Counted from the stretch's first letter, positions 16,918 to 25,194 are shown. The stretch is 45,983 bases of DNA from Acidobacteria bacterium 28-1 (GCA_002050365.1 MWYZ01000092.1:1-45983), one strand, 5' to 3'. Translations and numbers: made by a program. The notes: a model not told the origin generated them from the sequence alone.

Positions 16918-17859
16918 ATGTCTTTAACAGTTGTAGGTTCGGTGGCGTTCGACGCGGTGGAAACGCCGTTCGGCAAGCGCGACAAAATGCTCGGCGGCGC
17001 GGGAACGCACTTTGCGCTGTCGGCGAGTTTTTTTACAAACGTGCGCGTCATCGGCGTTGTCGGCAATGATTTTACCGACGCTGAATGGGCGGTTTTTAAG
17101 CGTCATAACATTAATACCGATGACATCGAAGTCGTCAAAGAAGGCAAAACCTTCTTTTGGAGCGGGCGTTACGATTACGATTTGAATACGGCGCACACGC
17201 TGGAGACGCAACTTAATGTGTTTGAAACTTTTCAGCCGAAACCTTCGGAAGAATCGAAAAACTCGCGTTTGCTTTTCTTGGCGAATATCTTGCCGATGCT
17301 GCAAAAAGAAGTGCGCGAGCAATGCCAAGATGCTGAATTCGTCGCAATGGATACGATGAATTTTTGGATTGATTCGATGAAAGATGCAGTTATAGAAACA
17401 TTAAAGGTCGTCGATTGCGTCATCATCAACGATGCCGAAGCCAGACAATTAGCCGACGAACCGAACATTCACAAAGCCGCGAAAAAATTGATGGAAACGG
17501 GTGATTTGCGGGCGTTGGTTATCAAACGCGGCGAATACGGCGCGGCACTTTTCACGCGGGAAAATTATTTTGCGATTCCTGCCTTTCCGCTCGAATCGGT
17601 TTTTGACCCGACCGGCGCGGGCGACACCTTCGCCGGCGGCTTTATGGGTTATCTCGCCAGCCAAGTTGAAATCACCGAAGATTCGTTGAGACGAGCGATG
17701 GTTTATGGAACAGTAATGGCTTCGTTCAATGTCGAAGAATTTGGAACGGACCGAGTTGACCGCCTGACGCAAGATGAAATTAATGAGCGTTTCCGGCTGT
17801 TCAAACGAATCACGCATTTTGAGGAAATTCCGTTTGAACGCGCAACGTCGGCAAGCTGA
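16918..17859 (+). CDS. PfkB-family sugar or nucleoside kinase
   Basis: A 313-aa ribokinase-like kinase that transfers phosphate from ATP to a sugar or nucleoside. It begins LTVVGSVAFDAVETPFGK with GGAGTHFALSASFF, the N-terminal GG substrate-binding pattern, and carries the PfkB signature 2 VFDPTGAGDTFAGG with the catalytic base Asp at residue 236. The C-terminal end has no added domain. The substrate cannot be assigned. AGGAGA is present but about 12 bases from the ATG, which is somewhat long. Downstream is a GTGAATA-built inverted repeat. Confidence 0.9.
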   Translation: MSLTVVGSVAFDAVETPFGKRDKMLGGAGTHFALSASFFTNVRVIGVVGNDFTDAEWAVFKRHNINTDDIEVVKEGKTFFWSGRYDYDLNTAHTLETQLNVFETFQPKPSEESKNSRLLFLANILPMLQKEVREQCQDAEFVAMDTMNFWIDSMKDAVIETLKVVDCVIINDAEARQLADEPNIHKAAKKLMETGDLRALVIKRGEYGAALFTRENYFAIPAFPLESVFDPTGAGDTFAGGFMGYLASQVEITEDSLRRAMVYGTVMASFNVEEFGTDRVDRLTQDEINERFRLFKRITHFEEIPFERATSAS

Positions 17860-17864
17860 TACAA

Positions 17865-17957
17865 GTGAATAGTGAATAGTGAATAGTGAATAGAATTTTC
17901 GCTGGTATTAGGCTAATCTATTTACTATTCACTTTTCACTGTTCGCTATTCACTATT
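17865..17957. repeat. Inverted repeat built from tandem GTGAATA words
   Basis: The left arm (17865-17893) is four perfect tandem copies of GTGAATA plus a G. The right arm (17924-17957) is the reverse complement of four degenerate copies (GTGAATA, GCGAACA, GTGAAAA, GTGAATA). A 30-base spacer lies between them. The element fills the whole gap between the pfkB-family gene and fabI and ends seven bases before the fabI ATG, so it forms the fabI leader. Confidence 0.85.
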
Positions 17958-17964
17958 TAAAACT

Positions 17965-18726
17965 ATGCTCGAAAACAAAACGGGAATGATTTTCGGCGTC
18001 GCCAATCAGCGTTCAATCGCGTGGGCGTGCGCTCAAGCCTGTCTGGAAAAAGGCGCGAAACTCGCTTTTACTTATCAAGGCGAGCGGTTGAAAGAAAACG
18101 TCGAGAAATTGACCGCCAATTTAGACGGCGCGCTTGTCGTTCCGTGCGACGTAACGAATCAAGCGGAAGTTGACGCGGCTTTTCAAACGGTCGAAAAGGA
18201 ATTCGGCAAACTCGATTTTCTGATTCATTCAATTGCATTTGCGCCGAAAGAAGCGCTCGAAGGCGAATTTTTGATGACCTCGCGTGAGGCGTTTGTAACT
18301 GCAATGGAAATCAGCGCGTTTTCCCTGCCGCAACTCGCACGCGCCGCCGCGCCGTTGATGAAGGACGGCGGAAGCATCGTCACGATGACTTATTACGGCG
18401 CGGAAAAAGTCGTGCAAAATTATAATGTGATGGGCGTGGCGAAATCCGCGCTCGAAGCAAGCGTCCGGTATTTGGCGGAAGATTTGGGCAAGCAAAACAT
18501 CCGCGTTAACGCCGTCAGCGCGGGACCGATTAATACTTTGTCGGCTCGCGGAGTGAAAAATATGGGCGTGATGCTCCGGCACATTGCCGAAAAATCTCCC
18601 TTAAGAAGAAACGTCGAAGCCCGCGAAGTCGGTAATACCACTCTATTTTTAGTCAGCGATTTAGCTTCGGCAATCACGGGCGAAACAATCTATGTTGACT
18701 GCGGATTTAATATTATCGGAATCTAG
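17965..18726 (+). CDS. fabI: Enoyl-[acyl-carrier-protein] reductase (NADH), FabI type
   Basis: FabI does the last reduction of each fatty-acid elongation cycle, turning enoyl-ACP into acyl-ACP with NAD(P)H. The 253-aa short-chain dehydrogenase has the cofactor pattern GVANQRSIAW at the start, SIAFAP, and the catalytic set Tyr143, Tyr153 and Lys160 in TYYGAEKVVQNYNVMGVAK, spaced as in E. coli FabI (Y146, Y156, K163). The SAGPINTLSARG segment is also diagnostic. It is complete. The leader contains the GTGAATA repeat and no clear Shine-Dalgarno. Confidence 0.96.
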   Translation: MLENKTGMIFGVANQRSIAWACAQACLEKGAKLAFTYQGERLKENVEKLTANLDGALVVPCDVTNQAEVDAAFQTVEKEFGKLDFLIHSIAFAPKEALEGEFLMTSREAFVTAMEISAFSLPQLARAAAPLMKDGGSIVTMTYYGAEKVVQNYNVMGVAKSALEASVRYLAEDLGKQNIRVNAVSAGPINTLSARGVKNMGVMLRHIAEKSPLRRNVEAREVGNTTLFLVSDLASAITGETIYVDCGFNIIGI

Positions 18727-18882
18727 CGATTTTGGATTTTAGATTTTGGATTTTGGATTGAATTAGAATGTTGATAATTAGAATTGATTAAAATTTATTT
18801 CTACAACATTTTATTATCTTAAAATATTAATATCCATATATCCTCTTCTAATCCAAAATCTAAAATCTAAAATCCAAAATCG
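18727..18882. repeat. Long inverted repeat built from GATTTTGGATTTTA words
   Basis: The arms 18727-18759 and 18850-18882 are inverted copies that agree at 32 of 33 positions. Each is made of tandem five- to six-base units (GATTTTG, GATTTTA). The spacer is about 90 bases and very AT-rich. The left arm begins directly after the fabI stop and the right arm ends two bases before the LOG-family ATG, so the element occupies the whole gap and no Shine-Dalgarno remains. Confidence 0.88.
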
Positions 18883-18884
18883 AA

Positions 18885-19703
18885 ATGGCACAAACGAAAA
18901 CGAACAAACCTAAACGTAAAACTAAGCAAATCAAACGAAACAAAAAAACCGAACAAATCAAACCGATTGAACCTGAAACGATTGCCGAAGCGAAGGAATT
19001 AGAAAAAAATTCCTATTGGCAAACTACCGAAGACGAAATTCTTCTGCGCTCGCCCGAACCGGACGACGTTTTTAAAAGCTCGGATTCGTGGCGTGTTTTT
19101 CGCATTTTGGGCGAGTTCGTCGGCGGCTTCGACAGTTTGGCGACAATCACGCACGGCGTTTCGGTGTTTGGTTCGGCGCGAACCGTCGAAAACAACGAAT
19201 ACTACCGGGCGGCAGTGGAAACCGGCAAATTGTTAGCCGAAGCCGGTTTTGAAATTATCACCGGCGGCGGACCCGGAATTATGGAAGCGGCAAATCGCGG
19301 CGCGTTTGAAGCGGGTAAAATTTCCGTCGGCTGCAATATCGAATTGCCGTTCGAGCAGGTTGCCAATCGCTATCAAAACAAATCTCTGACTTTCAAATAC
19401 TTCTTTGTTCGCAAGACGATGTTCATCAAATACAGCAACGCATATGTGATTTTTCCCGGCGGCTTCGGCACGCTCGACGAGCTTTTCGAGGCGTTGACCT
19501 TGATCCAAACGCGCAAAATCCGCAACTTTCCCGTTGTGTTGTTTGGTTCGTCTTACTGGAAAGGTCTTCTCGCGTGGCTGACTTCGACGATGCTTAACGA
19601 AAAAAATATCAACCCGGAAGATTTAGGTTTGATACACTTGACCGATTCCCCCAAAGATACTGTTGATTTTATCGTGAAATGCTGCGGATTTGACAAGAAA
19701 TAA
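18885..19703 (+). CDS. LOG-family protein (TIGR00730; lysine decarboxylase-like fold)
   Basis: A 272-aa protein with the LOG signatures GGGPGIMEAANRGAFEAG and PGGFGTLDELFEALT. Characterised members are cytokinin-riboside phosphoribohydrolases that cleave nucleoside monophosphates, although many bacterial ones are of unknown function. The first about 45 residues form a Lys-rich extension (MAQTKTNKPKRKTKQIKRNKK..) that is not part of the family core. That extension starts right next to the upstream inverted repeat, so the true start could be further in. The 3' end lies inside an 18-bp hairpin. Confidence 0.88.
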   Translation: MAQTKTNKPKRKTKQIKRNKKTEQIKPIEPETIAEAKELEKNSYWQTTEDEILLRSPEPDDVFKSSDSWRVFRILGEFVGGFDSLATITHGVSVFGSARTVENNEYYRAAVETGKLLAEAGFEIITGGGPGIMEAANRGAFEAGKISVGCNIELPFEQVANRYQNKSLTFKYFFVRKTMFIKYSNAYVIFPGGFGTLDELFEALTLIQTRKIRNFPVVLFGSSYWKGLLAWLTSTMLNEKNINPEDLGLIHLTDSPKDTVDFIVKCCGFDKK

Positions 19704-19741
19704 ATGTAGGGGCAGGCATAAGACCTGCCCCTACATTTATT
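19699..19741. terminator. Shared hairpin with TGTAGGGGCAGG word, spanning two stop codons
   Basis: Arms 19699-19716 and 19724-19741 form a perfect 18-bp stem with the seven-base loop CATAAGA. The TAA of the LOG gene (19701-19703) is in the left arm and the TAA of cutA on the opposite strand (19737-19739) is in the right arm. It can terminate both converging genes. Confidence 0.85.
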
Positions 19742-20060
19742 CCGACAAATAATTTTTCATCCAAACCAAATAATTTTCCGCCACATCGCTTGCCTTTAGA
19801 GCAATTATTTCCGGCACGTCGTAACTGTGATTAGCTTGGATAAACTCCTTCAATTCTGAAAACTTTACGGACAAAGTTTTGATTAAAAGTAAATGTTCCG
19901 AATCAATCTGAACATCGTTTTCCCACCAATAAAAAGATTTCATCGGCGGCAGAACTTGAACGCAGGCGGCGAGTTTTGATTTGATGATTTTCTGCGCTAG
20001 AGTTTCGCCTTCTTTAATATTCGGAGCGGTCGTTAAAACAACGATTGCTTCAGATTTCAT
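19737..20060 (-). CDS. cutA: CutA-family divalent cation tolerance protein
   Basis: A protein of about 107 aa, normally a cytoplasmic trimer. It reads AIVVLTTAPNIKEGETLAQKIIKSKLAACVQVLPPMKSFYWWENDVQIDSEHLLLIKT, followed by a YDVPEIIAL core, which are CutA hallmarks (AACV, W.EN, E..L..KT, HPYDVPE). CutA has been linked to copper tolerance in E. coli, but its biochemical role is not settled. The ATG at 20060 is chosen because it matches the family start and overlaps the upstream gene's stop by four bases; a longer frame would only read into that gene. Confidence 0.9.
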   Translation of the reverse strand: MKSEAIVVLTTAPNIKEGETLAQKIIKSKLAACVQVLPPMKSFYWWENDVQIDSEHLLLIKTLSVKFSELKEFIQANHSYDVPEIIALKASDVAENYLVWMKNYLSE

Positions 20061-20488
20061 ACTTTGTTTTTCACATTTTTCCGCGCCATATTCATCAAAT
20101 CTTCCGGCATCCATTTATCAAGATTTTTCGCTTCGGCTTCGGCGATACCTTTGTGCCGGTTGCGCCATTCTTTTTCCGGCGCATCTTCGCGCATGGATTC
20201 CTTCGGAAAATTCTCGACTTGCTCAAGACTAATAATGATGCCGTGCGCGATTTCCGCCCAATCTTCGGTTTGAATTCCGCGCAGAACAATTGGAAGTCCA
20301 GCCGTCCAATCTTCCTCCGGCGCGATATTGTCGTATTCGGGAATCGTCAAAAATGCAGGTAAGGGAAACGGTTTGCCTGAAAATTCGTTGACGATTTGCG
20401 ATTTTACGTCTTTGTAAGAGGCATTCGGATTGGCTTTTCTCATTTCCAAAGCGCGGCGGAAAATATCGGATACGGTTGTTTGTGCCAT
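20057..20488 (-). CDS. Hypothetical protein, translationally coupled to cutA
   Basis: A 143-aa soluble, acidic protein, MAQTTVSDIFRRALEMRKANPNASYKDVKSQIV followed by FPLPAFLTIPEYDNIAPEEDW. I do not recognise the family. Hydrophobicity suggests a cytoplasmic helical protein with no membrane segment or metal motif. Its stop overlaps the cutA start (ATGA), so the two are in one operon. AGGAGA lies about 14 bases before the ATG. Nothing else supports a function. Confidence 0.65.
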   Translation of the reverse strand: MAQTTVSDIFRRALEMRKANPNASYKDVKSQIVNEFSGKPFPLPAFLTIPEYDNIAPEEDWTAGLPIVLRGIQTEDWAEIAHGIIISLEQVENFPKESMREDAPEKEWRNRHKGIAEAEAKNLDKWMPEDLMNMARKNVKNKV

Positions 20489-20545
20489 TATTTTTAATGA
20501 AATCTCCTGTGATTTTCTACCAATAAATTACACGGTTTATTTTTC

Positions 20546-20624
20546 TAACGCAAAGACGCGAAGACGCAAAGAGTATTAAGCAAAAATTTTATAAAACACT
20601 TTGCGTCCTTGCGCCTTTGCGTTA
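20546..20624. repeat. Inverted repeat built from AACGCAAAGACGC words
   Basis: Arms 20546-20571 and 20599-20624 are complementary at 23 of 26 positions and each consists of GACGCAAA-type units. The spacer is 27 bases. The element lies between the divergent hypothetical gene (-) and the PepSY gene (+), ending 13 bases before the latter's ATG. Confidence 0.82.
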
Positions 20625-20637
20625 AAATTCAAATTAA

Positions 20638-21132
20638 ATGCGAAAATTAATTTATCAACTGCATCTATGGCTCGGCTTATTCGTTTCGATTCCTGTTTTG
20701 GCGTGGGCGTTAAGCGGTTTTTTGTATGCTTTGCCGAATACGGTTGAGGGCAATAAAGTTGATACGATTGACCAATCAAGAGTAAAAATCGCTCCCGTTG
20801 ACGCGATTCAAAAAGCGCACGGTTTGGCAGGTAAAACACTGCCGACGACCGCTTTGACTTTGTTGATGCGCGATGGTAAGCCGTATTATCAAGCCGTCGG
20901 CGGAATGGGAATGGATTCGATTCTGGTTGATGCGGAAACCGGCGGAGTTTTAATCACGCCCGAACCAAAACTCGCCACGCGCTTTTTCCGACAGGCGCAT
21001 TTTTATTATTTCGCGGGCAGTTGGCAGATAACGCTTTTGATTATTTTTTCTTTGCTGGCGTGTCTGTCCGCGATGACGGGAATTTACCTGAACTGCGTTT
21101 ATTGGTTTGGAAATAAAGCCGCAGCAAGCTGA
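20638..21132 (+). CDS. PepSY-domain membrane protein
   Basis: A 164-aa inner-membrane protein with one N-terminal segment (LYQLHLWLGLFVSIPVLAWALSGFLYA), an outside domain, and one or two C-terminal segments (WQITLLIIFSLLACLSAMTGIYLNCVYWF). The LHLWLGL and TGIYL motifs belong to PepSY-associated membrane proteins, which are linked to iron uptake or regulation of periplasmic proteases. The domain between the membrane parts is a single short PepSY unit, so this is a reduced member of the family. The function stays open. Confidence 0.75.
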   Translation: MRKLIYQLHLWLGLFVSIPVLAWALSGFLYALPNTVEGNKVDTIDQSRVKIAPVDAIQKAHGLAGKTLPTTALTLLMRDGKPYYQAVGGMGMDSILVDAETGGVLITPEPKLATRFFRQAHFYYFAGSWQITLLIIFSLLACLSAMTGIYLNCVYWFGNKAAAS

Positions 21133-21165
21133 CGGGGTATTTAACCCAAAGTGAATAAAAGCATT

Positions 21166-21260
21166 TTCGGAATAGCTGAAAATGGATAATGGACAGCTGA
21201 TAACTTTATATCGTCAACGAAGTTGTCAGTTATTCGCTACCAGCTATCCGTTATTCCGAA
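21166..21260. repeat. Inverted repeat built from GGATAATGGA-like words
   Basis: TTCGGAATA (21166-21174) pairs perfectly with TATTCCGAA (21252-21260), and CTGATAACT (21197-21205) pairs with AGTTGTCAG (21221-21229) with one mismatch. The arms contain degenerate GGATAAC/GCTGATAAC units. The gap 21133-21374 holds no gene that I can see. Confidence 0.65.
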
Positions 21261-21374
21261 AGTATCTGATTGAGAATTAACTCACGCTCGTCTTCGGGCA
21301 ATTTTTTCTTGTTAGATTGCATCTGAAAAGTTAGTCTTTCAAAAGTTAGTTTTTCAATAAAAGGAATAAAAATT

Positions 21375-22046
21375 ATGAAAACACTTTTTACTTTGACAAT
21401 TATGTTATTCGGTTTGACGTTTGCATCGGCGCAAACCGAGCAGGCGCCGCTTCAGGAAAAGGAAATCAAATACAAAGATTGGACATATAAATCAATCCGC
21501 GACGATAAAAACATCAATTTGCGCGAGTTTGCCCAAAACAAAAAACTCGTAATGGTCGTTTATTTCGCGCCGTGGTGTCCGAATTGGAAACACGAAGCAC
21601 CGTTCGCGCAGAAACTTTACGAGAAATATAAAGCAAAGGGTTTCGACGTTATCGGCATTGGCGAATACGACACGGTTAACGCGATGAAAACCAATCTCGA
21701 CGCTTTCAAAATAACTTTTCCCGTCGTTTATGAATCGGATTCGAGAGAGGCGAAACAGAAAACCTTGCACTACGATTATCGCAAAGCGGTCGGCGACACG
21801 CGCGGTTGGGGTTCGCCTTGGAACATCTTTCTTGAGCCGTCGAAATTGACAAAGCAAGGCGACGTTTTGACTGAAAAAACTTTCATCGTCAGCGGTGAAT
21901 TAATTGAAGCGGAAGTCGAAAAATTCGTGCGCGAGAAATTAGGCTTACCCGCCGAAGAAACAAAGGGCGACAAAACGGCAAGCAAAACCGTCGAAGTCTG
22001 CGAGCCGGACAAGAAAGTGGCGAATTTTGTAAAACCTCAACCGTAA
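21375..22046 (+). CDS. Exported thioredoxin-fold protein with a single active-site Cys
   Basis: A 223-aa exported protein with a signal peptide (MKTLFTLTIMLFGLTFASAQ) and a TlpA/redoxin-like fold: LVMVVYFAPWCPNWKHEAPFAQKLYEKYKAKGFDVIGIGEYD, with the cis-Pro region following. The active-site motif is WCPNW (Cys68), so the usual second Cys of CxxC is replaced by Trp71. A single further Cys lies near the C-terminus (TVEVCEPDKK). A one-Cys form could work as a peroxidase- or isomerase-like protein or have lost thiol exchange. It is five bases upstream of the VWFA gene. Confidence 0.78.
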   Translation: MKTLFTLTIMLFGLTFASAQTEQAPLQEKEIKYKDWTYKSIRDDKNINLREFAQNKKLVMVVYFAPWCPNWKHEAPFAQKLYEKYKAKGFDVIGIGEYDTVNAMKTNLDAFKITFPVVYESDSREAKQKTLHYDYRKAVGDTRGWGSPWNIFLEPSKLTKQGDVLTEKTFIVSGELIEAEVEKFVREKLGLPAEETKGDKTASKTVEVCEPDKKVANFVKPQP

Positions 22047-22051
22047 AGACA

Positions 22052-23122
22052 ATGTTTTGTAAAATCTCGCTCACAATTTTATTTTTTATCTTTACCTCTA
22101 TTGCTTTCGCGCAATCAGGGCGCATCAAGCCGTCTGAAACTCCGACTCCAACGCCGCGCCCGCGAATTATTTATTTGCCGACTGAAACCGTTTCCGAAAC
22201 TCCAAAACCGCAAACTAGACCGACTCCAACCCCGAAGATTGACGAAGACGATAGCGACGTAATCCGCGTTGATTCCGCGCTCGTTCCGATTCCCGTTTCT
22301 GTGATTGATTCTGGCGGCAGAGCGGTTACGAATCTCAATTTAGAAGATTTTGAACTTTTGATTGACGGCAAAGCGGCGGAAATCAGCGATCTTTCGCGCT
22401 CGGAAACGCCCGTGCGCTTAGCTTTGCTTTTCGATAACAGTTCGAGCGTGACGCAAGCGCGTGAGTTTGAAAAAAAAGCCGCCGTCAGATTTTTCAAGCG
22501 CGTCATTCGACCCGAAAAAGATTTAGCCGCGATTTATTCGGTTTCGACCATTTCGCGGCTCGAACAACCTTTGACAAAAAACGTTTCGCTTTTGACTGAC
22601 GCAATCGAAAATTTTCCGCAGCCGCAAGGCGCAACTGCACTGCTCGACGCGATTATCAAAGCGTCGAATCATCTCAAAGAAGTTGAAGGTCGGCGCGTCA
22701 TCGTGATTGTTTCTGACGGCGACGATACGATTTCCGACTCTTCTTTTGAAGAAGCCGTCCGCGCCGCGCAAGCGGCGAATTGCCAAATTTACGTCGTTAA
22801 AACAACCGAATTCGAGAATTTTAAACGCACCGGCGTGCGCGGCGGCAACGCCAACATTCGTACACTTGCGGCAGAGCGACGAATGCAGGAGATAACGACG
22901 CAGACGGGCGGCGCGGTTTATTCGCCGATTGACGAGCGCGAACTCGACCAGGCTTTTAATCAAATCTCCGCCGAACTATCGCAAGCCTATATTTTGAATT
23001 ATTATCCTGAAGAACAAAGCAAACCGAACGAGTTTCGCACGATTTCTCTTAAAATAAAAGGGCGTGAAAACTTGACGGTCAGAACCAGAAAAGGTTATTA
23101 CGTTTCAAAATTTCAAAAGTAA
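22052..23122 (+). CDS. VWFA-related Acidobacterial secreted protein
   Basis: A 356-aa protein: signal peptide (MFCKISLTILFFIFTSIAFAQ), a Pro/Thr-rich linker (PTPTPRPR and PTPTPK), the strand IRVDSALVPIPVSVIDSGGRAVTNLNLEDFELLIDGK, then a von Willebrand factor A domain with the metal-binding set DNSSS and VSDGDD. This arrangement is the VWFA-related domain family that is especially abundant in Acidobacteria; its ligands are unknown. The metal-ion adhesion site looks complete. It ends ISLKIKGRENLTVRTRKGYYV, a typical close. A relic of a related protein lies at 8896. Confidence 0.88.
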   Translation: MFCKISLTILFFIFTSIAFAQSGRIKPSETPTPTPRPRIIYLPTETVSETPKPQTRPTPTPKIDEDDSDVIRVDSALVPIPVSVIDSGGRAVTNLNLEDFELLIDGKAAEISDLSRSETPVRLALLFDNSSSVTQAREFEKKAAVRFFKRVIRPEKDLAAIYSVSTISRLEQPLTKNVSLLTDAIENFPQPQGATALLDAIIKASNHLKEVEGRRVIVIVSDGDDTISDSSFEEAVRAAQAANCQIYVVKTTEFENFKRTGVRGGNANIRTLAAERRMQEITTQTGGAVYSPIDERELDQAFNQISAELSQAYILNYYPEEQSKPNEFRTISLKIKGRENLTVRTRKGYYVSKFQK

Positions 23123-23155
23123 TTTTGTTTATTCTAAATTTCGAAAATAATTTTT

Positions 23156-23494
23156 GTGTCGAATGTTATTTATAAAATTGTAACCTTCTTGGCAATCGCT
23201 TTGGGCGTGGTGCATCTTGCCTTTACAGCGTGTCTTGATGCTTTTGATTTGAATGCTTTGTGGTTTTTCGGTTCAGGTCTAGCAATTATTTTCGCGGGTT
23301 TTCTGAATCTTGCGCTGATTAGAATCTCGCCGAAAGATTCGCTTGTTCGTGCGCTTTGCATTGTCGCTAATCTGACGGTTACAATTCTTTTCATCATTGC
23401 GTTATTGACCGTTTTGCAAGAACCGCAAGTTTTCGTCGGTATCGGAATTTTCGCTTTAGCAACCGTTTTTTCGTTTCTTCAAACGGACAAATAA
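23156..23494 (+). CDS. Small hypothetical membrane protein
   Basis: A 112-aa protein from GTG 23156 with about four membrane segments: [62 protein letters not shown] and [16 protein letters not shown]. The family is not recognised with confidence; similar sizes and layouts occur in DoxX-like or DUF4064-like proteins. It ends two bases before the xerC start, so the two may share a transcript. Confidence 0.6.
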   Translation: MSNVIYKIVTFLAIALGVVHLAFTACLDAFDLNALWFFGSGLAIIFAGFLNLALIRISPKDSLVRALCIVANLTVTILFIIALLTVLQEPQVFVGIGIFALATVFSFLQTDK

Positions 23495-23496
23495 AA

Positions 23497-24423
23497 ATGC
23501 TTGAAGAATATTTAAATCAATTTCTCCAACATCTGCGCTACGAGCGTAACGTCAGCCAACACACTCTGCGGAATTATTCGAGTGATTTGGAGCAGTTTCA
23601 CGACCACATCGCCGCGCCGAAACCCAATGGCACGCGCGAACAAATTCATGTTAAAGATATTGACCATTTAACAATTCGTGAATGGATGGCGAATCTGCAC
23701 GGATTGAACAAAAAGAAAACTTCGATTGCCCGCAAACTCGCTTCCCTTCGCACGTTTTTTCAATTTCTCGTCCGCGAAGGCGTTCTTGACAACAATCCCG
23801 CAAAACTCGTCGCCACGCCGAAAGTCGAGCGCAAACTGCCGACTCATCTTTCGATGGAAGATGCGGTTAGATTTATCGAAACACCTGATTTGGAAACGGA
23901 TTTGGGCAAGCGCGACCGTGCGATTTTAGAATTTCTTTACGCAACAGGGATGCGCGTCGGCGAACTTGTTAATCTTAATTTGAAAGATATTGACTTCCGC
24001 GAAAAATTGGTTCGCGTCACCGGCAAAAGAAAAAAGCAGCGCATCTTACCGTTCGGCGAGCCTTCTCTGCAAGCCTTGATGTTTTACCTGAACGAGGCGC
24101 GAGCCGATTTTTTGAGTAATTGTCCGCCTGCCGAAAGAGACGACCAAGCCGTTTTTCTCAACTATCAAGGCACGCGCATCACGACTCGTTCGGTCGGGCG
24201 AATGGTTGATAAATACATCAAACTCTGCACCGACATCCACCGCGACATTTCGCCGCATTCTCTGCGCCATTCTTTTGCGACCCATCTGCTCGATTCGGGA
24301 GCAGATTTGCGCGACATCCAGGAACTTCTCGGACACGCGCGGCTTTCGACCACGCAGATTTACACGCACGTTTCGATGGAGAAATTGATTGAAGTTTATG
24401 ACCGCGCACACCCGAAAGCGTGA
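23497..24423 (+). CDS. xerC: Tyrosine recombinase XerC/XerD type
   Basis: A 308-aa Xer recombinase that resolves chromosome dimers at dif, usually working as a XerC/XerD pair. The N-terminal core-binding domain (1-100) is followed by a catalytic domain with Arg153 (GMRVGEL), Lys177 (TGKRKKQR), His254 and Arg257 ([13 protein letters not shown]), His280 (LLGHARLST) and the Tyr nucleophile at residue 289 (TQIYTHVS). Length and motifs are those of the housekeeping protein and not of an island integrase. The stop TGA is also part of a -10 box for the next gene, and its last codons are duplicated at 25195. Confidence 0.92.
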   Translation: MLEEYLNQFLQHLRYERNVSQHTLRNYSSDLEQFHDHIAAPKPNGTREQIHVKDIDHLTIREWMANLHGLNKKKTSIARKLASLRTFFQFLVREGVLDNNPAKLVATPKVERKLPTHLSMEDAVRFIETPDLETDLGKRDRAILEFLYATGMRVGELVNLNLKDIDFREKLVRVTGKRKKQRILPFGEPSLQALMFYLNEARADFLSNCPPAERDDQAVFLNYQGTRITTRSVGRMVDKYIKLCTDIHRDISPHSLRHSFATHLLDSGADLRDIQELLGHARLSTTQIYTHVSMEKLIEVYDRAHPKA

Positions 24424-24429
24424 TAAAAT
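24421..24429 (+). promoter_or_regulatory. Extended -10 promoter overlapping the xerC stop codon
   Basis: TGATAAAAT starts with the xerC TGA and matches the extended -10 pattern TGnTAnAAT with one deviation. GGGAG and the antitoxin ATG (24444) follow. The same arrangement occurs at 35254-35262. Confidence 0.4.
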
Positions 24430-24443
24430 TTATGGGAGAAAAG

Positions 24444-24710
24444 ATGGCACACAACACTTTAACAATTGAATACGGCGACGATTTACTTTTTCGTTTGGGC
24501 GTTTCCCGCGAAAGATTTTCCGATGAAGCCAAATTTCTGCTCGCGGCTAAACTCTACGAACTCGGTCGCCTATCTTCGGGCGAAGCAGCACAGTTTGCCG
24601 GTAAAAGCCGCGTCGAATTTTTGTTTGCGCTCTCGAATATCGGATTGCCGATGAGCAACTTGCGCGAAGTGGATTTATCGTCCGAACTTGATTTTGCGCT
24701 TGATGAATAA
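24444..24710 (+). CDS. UPF0175-family antitoxin
   Basis: An 88-aa protein with the UPF0175 pattern: FSDEAKFLLAAKLYELGRLSSGEAAQFAGKSRVEFLFALSNIGLPM. This is a short helix-turn-helix region resembling the first part of many DNA-binding antitoxins, and it is usually followed by a DUF3368 PIN protein as here. It likely represses its own operon and neutralises the toxin. The ATG at 24444 has GGGAG six bases upstream. It overlaps the toxin gene by eight bases. Confidence 0.87.
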   Translation: MAHNTLTIEYGDDLLFRLGVSRERFSDEAKFLLAAKLYELGRLSSGEAAQFAGKSRVEFLFALSNIGLPMSNLREVDLSSELDFALDE

Positions 24711-25179
24711 GAAAATCGTCGTCAATACCAGTCCGTTGATAGCTTGGGAGAAAATGCAGGCGTTAGACTTGGTTGGCAAACTTCCTTTCGATTTCATTTG
24801 CCCGCCGCAAGTTCAAGCGGAAATTCTCGCAGGCGCGGCAAAGGGTTATTCAGTAAGTTTTCCGTCTTGGTTAAAGGTCGTGCGATTAGCCGTGCCACTC
24901 ACGCCGCTTGCGCTGGCAAATTTGGACGCGGGCGAAGCGGCGGTTATCGAATTAGCTTTGGAGCAGAACATTTCGCTTGTTTGTCTGGATGAAATAAAAG
25001 GACGACGGGCGGCTTTGGCTTCGGGTTTGCAAATCATTGGCTCGCTCGGTCTGCTCGGCAAAATAAAAACGCTCGGTCTTGTTTCCGAAATTCGTTCTTT
25101 GGTTGAAAAGGCTCAAGATTCGGGAATTTATTACGATACAAAATTAGTCGGGGAATTTTTGCATAAACTCGGCGAGTGA
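24703..25179 (+). CDS. DUF3368 PIN-like toxin
   Basis: A 158-aa protein of the DUF3368 branch of PIN ribonucleases. It begins KKIVVNTSPLIAWEKM, where TSP replaces the usual D-x-S of PIN domains, and has VQAEILAG, LDAGEAAVIELAL and VCLDEIKGRRAA with the later acidic residues (Glu in GEA, Asp in LDE). Whether it cuts RNA with this changed first site is unknown. It starts inside the antitoxin gene. A diverged copy of the xerC end follows 15 bases after its stop. Confidence 0.87.
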   Translation: MNKKIVVNTSPLIAWEKMQALDLVGKLPFDFICPPQVQAEILAGAAKGYSVSFPSWLKVVRLAVPLTPLALANLDAGEAAVIELALEQNISLVCLDEIKGRRAALASGLQIIGSLGLLGKIKTLGLVSEIRSLVEKAQDSGIYYDTKLVGEFLHKLGE

Positions 25180-25194
25180 ATTTCGCAGATTTTC

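Noticed and set aside
17865..17893. Four tandem GTGAATA units as a CRISPR array or simple microsatellite
   Set aside because: There are no spacers, and the unit has a matching inverted array 30 bases away, so it is an inverted-repeat element.
23497..24423. The tyrosine recombinase as the integrase of a mobile island
   Set aside because: Its length and motifs fit the housekeeping XerC/XerD, no att-like repeats are seen next to it, and the duplicated xerC end is explained better as a displaced gene end.
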